NCBI GenBank assembly: GCA_025617745.1 | Contig: CM046855.1 | Location: forward strand, 42,541,663 to 42,605,662 | From: Heliocidaris erythrogramma | Taxonomy: Eukaryota; Echinodermata; Echinoidea; Camarodonta; Echinometridae | DNA: 64,000 nt | Direction of reading: 5' to 3' | Part shown: piece by piece, positions 59,303 to 64,000 of the stretch | How positions within the stretch are numbered: the stretch's first letter is position 1 | Layout: the number at the start of each line of letters is the position of its first letter | Translations under genes and position numbers: made by a program | Notes under the pieces: model-generated | Told to the model about the DNA's origin: nothing | The model's input: only the letters and a program-made list of their open reading frames with translations | Databases searched by the model: none

Positions 59303-60501
59303 GGGTGTCGATCCCGGGGGGCAGGGGGCATGTGAACAGGGCGGCACATGGAGGGGGCACAAAAACACAAAGGGGAGAAAGAAAAAAAGGGGGAAATGAA
59401 GAAAAATAATAACCCTTACGGATTATGCGCCCCCAAATCCTCAGGGTAGATGCACTAGAAATCTAGATTTTGAAAGTTTGAAATGCGAAATTTGTCCAAA
59501 GCTCGGTCGCTTTGCTCCCTTGCATAATTATTTTCTTTCAGGATCTCGTAATTTCGCGCCCCCAGTATATAGTTCTTAAATAGCTTAAAGCACAGGCGTA
59601 GGCAGGATTTTTCAATAGGGGGAGGGGCAACTTCGTAGGCTGGATATCAATTTACGGGGGCAGTTGTGAGCACGCGAAGCTCCCCAGGGGCTTGGGTGCA
59701 GGGAGGGGGAGCGCGAAAGCTCTGACGTTTTATCGCAAATTCGAGAGAAAGATAACGGCTCGTAGCAACTTTTTTTAGGCTGAAAGTTATAGTTCGACGC
59801 TCTGACTGCTTGTCAATTATTTGGACACAATACTGCACTGTATTTAACAAGGGTGGGTGCAGGGAGAGGGAGTTTCCCCCTCCTGCATGCGTGAAGTGCG
59901 AAAGCTCTGACGTTTTTTAAAGCAAATTTGAGAGAAAAATAACGGCTCGTAGCACTTTTTTTAGGCGGAAAGTTAGTTCGACGAACGGACTGCTTTTCAA
60001 TTATTTGGACTCAATATTGCGCTGTATGTAACAGGAGGGAGTGGGGTGCAGGGAGGGGGAGTTTCCCCCTTCCTGTGAGAAGCGCAAAAGCTCTGACGTT
60101 TTAGTAAATTTGAGAGAAAGATAACGGCTCGTGGCAAACAATTTTTTTAGGCGGAAAGTTATAGTTCGCCCTGACTGCTTTCCAATTATTTGGACGCAAT
60201 ATTGAACTGTATGTAACAGGGAGGGGGATTTAGCAAACTTTGAGAGAAAGATAACGGCTTATAGCGCCTTTTTAAGGCTTTTTCTCTCACTTCCCCCGAT
60301 TTTTTTTTTTTAGGGGCTGAATGGGGGGCCATGGCCTATAGCCTATGGCATGTGTATGGCCTATGGCTTAAAGGGTTCAAAATTGAAAAGATAAAGATGT
60401 AATTGCTCATTGTTTGCCCCGGGCGCCATAATCCCTAGATACGCCACTGGCTTCGCTCCCTCACCGGTCATCCCCCAATCATAAACATAGATCGACACCC
60501 C
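59303..60501. mobile_element. 1.2-kb element with GGGTGTCGAT ends and ~165-bp internal repeats
   Basis: The ends GGGTGTCGATCC (59.30 kb) and ATCGACACCCC (60.49 kb) are inverted. Between 59.64 and 60.30 kb lie about four units with CGAAAGCTCTGACGTTTT, GAGAGAAAGATAACGGCTCG, AGGCGGAAAGTTATAGTTCG and TTTGGACGCAATATTG. The same units appear at 10.1-13.7 kb. No protein coding; probably non-autonomous. Confidence 0.65.
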
Positions 60502-60504
60502 TGG

Positions 60505-62130
60505 AAATGAATGAATTAATGAACTTCATATCAAGGACAGTATGTTATATCTTAATCGAGAAATAGGCCTAAGATGTGCATTTTCAATATCATGTATAAA
60601 TGACAAATTTCATTTCCTTCATAATATCATAATCGTATCTATTCCAAAATGTATGCACCTAGACATTTTGAAAGGGCACGTCTTTCACAACTTATTCAAT
60701 CATCATATCTATTTGAACTTGTCTTATCATTCACCTCCTTCCAAAGTCCCATATCATGGAAAGAAGTTAAGTCCGGTCTACGCGGGAGCACAACCACATT
60801 TCGTATTTTCCAAACAAGTCGATTGACGACTGAATATTTATGAGGAAATTCACCTTCTTCGAAAGTAGGCTTGGGTGGAAGCAGAAAAATCGGCGAAACA
60901 TATCATGAAGTTTCAGAAAAATCGGACTGAGAATAAGAAAGTTATGGAATCCCCATCTGCATTACGTGATGTTAAAACATGGAAAACACTCCCTTTGTTT
61001 TGTACCACAGTATTCCTTTTTCTAAATTTCTTTTTAGATCACTTTTTTCCACGGGAGTCACATGTAAAAACACGAGACCCATAAACATATCGTGTGGGGG
61101 GGGGGGGGGGGGGCGGGAATCTGTTGTATATAATCACAATGAAAAACGAGGAAATTTCGAACAATGTGCACACACACCAAATGGGTGCGTTTTTCATGTA
61201 TGATAACGCAATCGCGACAGCATCAATATTGCTAATGGGGGTTCTTAAAACCATTAATCAAAGTTATCAAAATCTTCTCATCCTTTGTCTGAATCAATTC
61301 AATCTTCCCCCTATTTTCTCCTCATTATTTTCTACTTTCATTCAGATCTTCCTTTTTAAAAATGTTCTTTGGTGTATTGTGTTTTGCTCTATACTGCTTG
61401 TCATCTTAATATAAATGGTTCTGGATAAGGGGGTCACAGACTCATCTCAGACATACAGGCACATTTTCGCGAGGGGGGGGGGGGGGGGGGGGGGGGGGTT
61501 GACACCATTTGCTCGAATATCAACTTTCTAGTTTCTAACTTACTCAGAACTTTAAGTGTATCAATTGTTCACTAATAACCAAGGAAAATGTGGGTAAGAA
61601 AATTCTGCTTACATTTCTTTTGATTGAACAAATTTCATCTAATATTTCTTGAGTTATATTGCAAAGTGTCAGGGGGAACTTACTTTTTTGGCTTGAGTAT
61701 AGTATAACATACAGCAGAAACAGAAATAAATGCTGAAACACCATGCTCTTATTGCATATGCTTTTACCAATGTATTTATTTCCATACAAGAAATACATAT
61801 CATCCCTTGAATTGTTCAAATTACATGTATTATTCTCTCTACAAACACATTCATTTACTCTGACATTATAATGATGATGATGATGATGCACTTGTATAGC
61901 CCCATATATCTGTTAAAAAAACATTCAAAGGGGCTTGCTCCATAAAAAAGTTACTTGTCACACACTTGCTGAAATTATCTGGAATAATAGGAATTAAATA
62001 GCCATTTGATGGCAAATAACATACATTTATCAAAATCCGCCATTGGGCAATTTCAAGCAGAGTGTACCACATATGACATTTATCCATATACATGCATTTC
62101 ATCCATAAATGAAAAATCTCTTAATAATAT
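60505..62130. other. Intergenic stretch with two long G-tracts
   Basis: No gene recognised. G-runs are at ~61,097-61,112 and ~61,475-61,498, with a short (ATG)n at 61,868. Otherwise AT-rich and featureless to the eye. Confidence 0.5.
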
Positions 62131-62139
62131 GACTATGAC

Positions 62140-62935
62140 TACAGCAGGAGGTGATACCAGAAAGCTTCACTACAGCAGGTGATACCAGAGAGCTTCACTA
62201 CAGCAGGAGGTGATACCAGAAAGCTTCACTACAGCAGGAGGTGATACCAGAGAGCTTCACTACAGCAGGAGGTGATACCAGAAAGCTTCACTACAGCAGG
62301 TGATACCAGAGAGCTTCACTACAGCAGGAGGTGATACCAGAGAGCTTCACTACAGCAGGAGGTGATACCAGAAAGCTTCACTACAGCAGGTGATACCAGA
62401 GAGCTTCACTACAGCAGGAGGTGATACCAGAAAGCTTCACTACAGCAGGTGATACCAGAGAGCTTCACTACAGCAGGAGGTGATACCAGAGAGCTTCACT
62501 ACAGCAGGAGGTGATACCAGAGAGCTTCACTACAGCAGGAGGTGATACCAGAGAGCTTCACTACAGCAGGAGGTGATACCAGAGAGCTTCACTACAGCAG
62601 GAGGTGATACCAGAGAGCTTCACTACAGCAGGAGGTGATACCAGAAAGCTTCACTACAGCAGGAGGTGATACCAGAGAGCTTCACTACAGCAGGAGGTGA
62701 TACCAGAGAGCTTCACTACAGCAGGAGGTGATACCAGAAAACTTCACTACAGCAGGAGGTGATACCAGAAAGCTTCACTACAGCAGGAGGTGATACCAGA
62801 GAGCTTCACTACAGCAGGAGGTGATACCAGAGAGCTTCACTACAGCAGGAGGTGATACCAGAAAGCTTCACTACAGCAGGAGGTGCTACCAGAAAGCTTC
62901 ACTACAGCAGGAGGTGCTACCAGAAAGCTTCATTA
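62140..62935. repeat. Minisatellite, 31- and 28-bp units, ~26 copies
   Basis: The unit reads ACAGCAGGAGGTGATACCAG + AGAGCTTCACT (31 bp). A 28-bp variant lacks AGG. Position 22 alternates A/G (CAGAAAGC / CAGAGAGC). In the left third the 28-bp and 31-bp forms alternate in a regular order, while the right two thirds are nearly all 31-bp. The last two units carry GTGCTACC. Confidence 0.95.
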
Positions 62936-62939
62936 AAAT

Positions 62940-63465
62940 TCAATGGTCATATCAAAAGATTTTTCATTTTTGGATGAAATACATGTATGTGTAAAAAAGA
63001 CATATGTCGTACGGGACACATTGCACAGAATTTCCCCATTACAGACACATAAATATCATTACACATGGACTCAGCATGTGTACAATATCACAATTCAGCA
63101 ATTTTAAGTATGATTAGGGTCCAGCAAAGACTGTCACACACTTATACTAAAATGAGCTATGCTAAAATAATGGAAGATTTGCAGACAAATTCATTTTTGT
63201 TGGAATATCGAGGTTCAATATTTACATGTATTAGCCGAATTAAAGACATATCATATCATTGTTATTCTTATAGACAGGCTTATTTTCATTTTTTAAAATT
63301 TTGATCCAATTATAAATACAATTATTACTATAACATAAATGGTAAGAAAGAAAGGCATTTTACGTACTGCCAAATCGGTTTGCATTGTGCTGCTTTAACA
63401 TGCATAGCTTACCATCAAATATTTATAATACTGGGCAACCTCTAAAGAAAATATTGGTTAAGCTC
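62940..63465. other. Intergenic stretch, nothing recognised
   Basis: AT-rich DNA between the minisatellite and a fold-back element. The ~79-residue open frame here shows no family signature. Confidence 0.4.
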
Positions 63466-63469
63466 ACAA

Positions 63470-63912
63470 AACCCCACAGTAGCTACGTTCATACGGGACT
63501 TGTGGTTTTGAAACTTTAAGTTAGCAAAGCTTTAAGTTAACGAAACTACCACTCCCTAACTGCAACGAGGGTTCACATGAGCCCTAAACATCGAGCTGAA
63601 ACTACAAGCCGAGCGATCGTCGTGGTTAACCCCGGAAGTAGATACTACCAATTGTGCGTGCAGTACACATACAGATAGGGTACGACCCGAAGTTTAACAT
63701 CAACAGTGAGGTCATCGCTAACCAAGACTGCGACGGAGGACCACCCACTGCTCATGGTTTTGGTCTCGAACTACAAGTAAACTTAAAGTTTTGAAACTAC
63801 GAGTCCGTTCATACGGTCTGAAACTACAAGATAACTACGAGTTAACTTAAAGTTTTGAAACTATAAGCGAAACTTAAAGTTTAGCTCCCATCGTGTGAAC
63901 GTAACTAGTGTG
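63470..63912. repeat. Imperfect fold-back element, ACGTTCATACGGG ends
   Basis: TACGTTCATACGGGACTTG at the left and CCCATCGTGTGAACGTA at the right. The inside repeats AAACTTTAAGTTA / TAACTTAAAGTTTTGAAACT in both orientations. It resembles in style the 340-bp fold-back at 44 kb. Confidence 0.6.
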
Positions 63913-64000
63913 TCAAACTTCAGGAGGTAATAACAAATATCACCTCTCTGACTCTAACATGTTCTCTTGAACATTACTTTAACTTCCGGTGGATTTTCAA

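Noticed and set aside
62140-62935. CRISPR-like regular repeats
   Set aside because: Units are contiguous with no unique spacers and the context is an animal genome; it is a minisatellite.
1-64000. tRNA or rRNA genes
   Set aside because: No cloverleaf with matching A/B boxes and no rRNA-like segment was recognised on either strand by eye; a covariance-model scan would be decisive.

Overview
The window is a piece of an animal nuclear genome: AT-rich, intron-rich and packed with short fold-back transposons. Gene content and repeat style suggest a marine invertebrate deuterostome, most likely an echinoderm such as a sea urchin. That placement is inference. Three host genes can be spliced by eye with consistent reading phase.

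Region 1 (1-8,270, plus strand) holds the 3' part of a phospholipase B1 gene: eleven exons covering one whole GDSL/SGNH catalytic domain and a C-terminal hydrophobic anchor. Its 5' end lies before the window. Region 2 (8.3-16.9 kb) is a repeat sink. It has a LINE tail, a large element with internal ~165-bp repeats that is split by a jockey-superfamily LINE, the decayed C-terminus of a pogo/Tigger transposase, and a 375-bp tandem duplication. Region 3 (16,980-21,201, plus strand) is a complete four-exon SYNJ2BP gene: a 141-residue PDZ protein with a C-terminal tail anchor. A nearly 600-bp palindrome sits in its first intron. Region 4 (21.2-30.3 kb) is gene-free 3' flank with several inverted-repeat elements and a 5'-truncated L1/Tx1-type LINE.

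Region 5 (30,365-41,604) is an 11.2-kb Ty3/gypsy LTR element with 1.8-kb, nearly identical LTRs. Its gag has an N-terminal RRM, a PNMA-like capsid region and a CCHC knuckle. It is a young copy with about one break in pol. Region 6 (42,825-58,221, minus strand) is a complete eleven-exon CD36/scavenger receptor class B gene (502 codons). Two of its introns begin with GC instead of GT, and its introns are full of MITEs, fold-backs and a 760-bp trinucleotide array. Region 7 (58.2-64 kb) is intergenic, with a second, uninterrupted copy of the ~165-bp-repeat element bounded by inverted termini, a 31/28-bp minisatellite and a fold-back element.

The three genes are not obviously one pathway: a secreted or membrane lipase, an outer mitochondrial membrane adaptor and a lipid/scavenger receptor. 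The most unusual items are the RRM-PNMA-type gag, the paired GC-AG introns, the long intronic palindromes, and near-identical direct MITE copies flanking two in-frame exons of the receptor gene.
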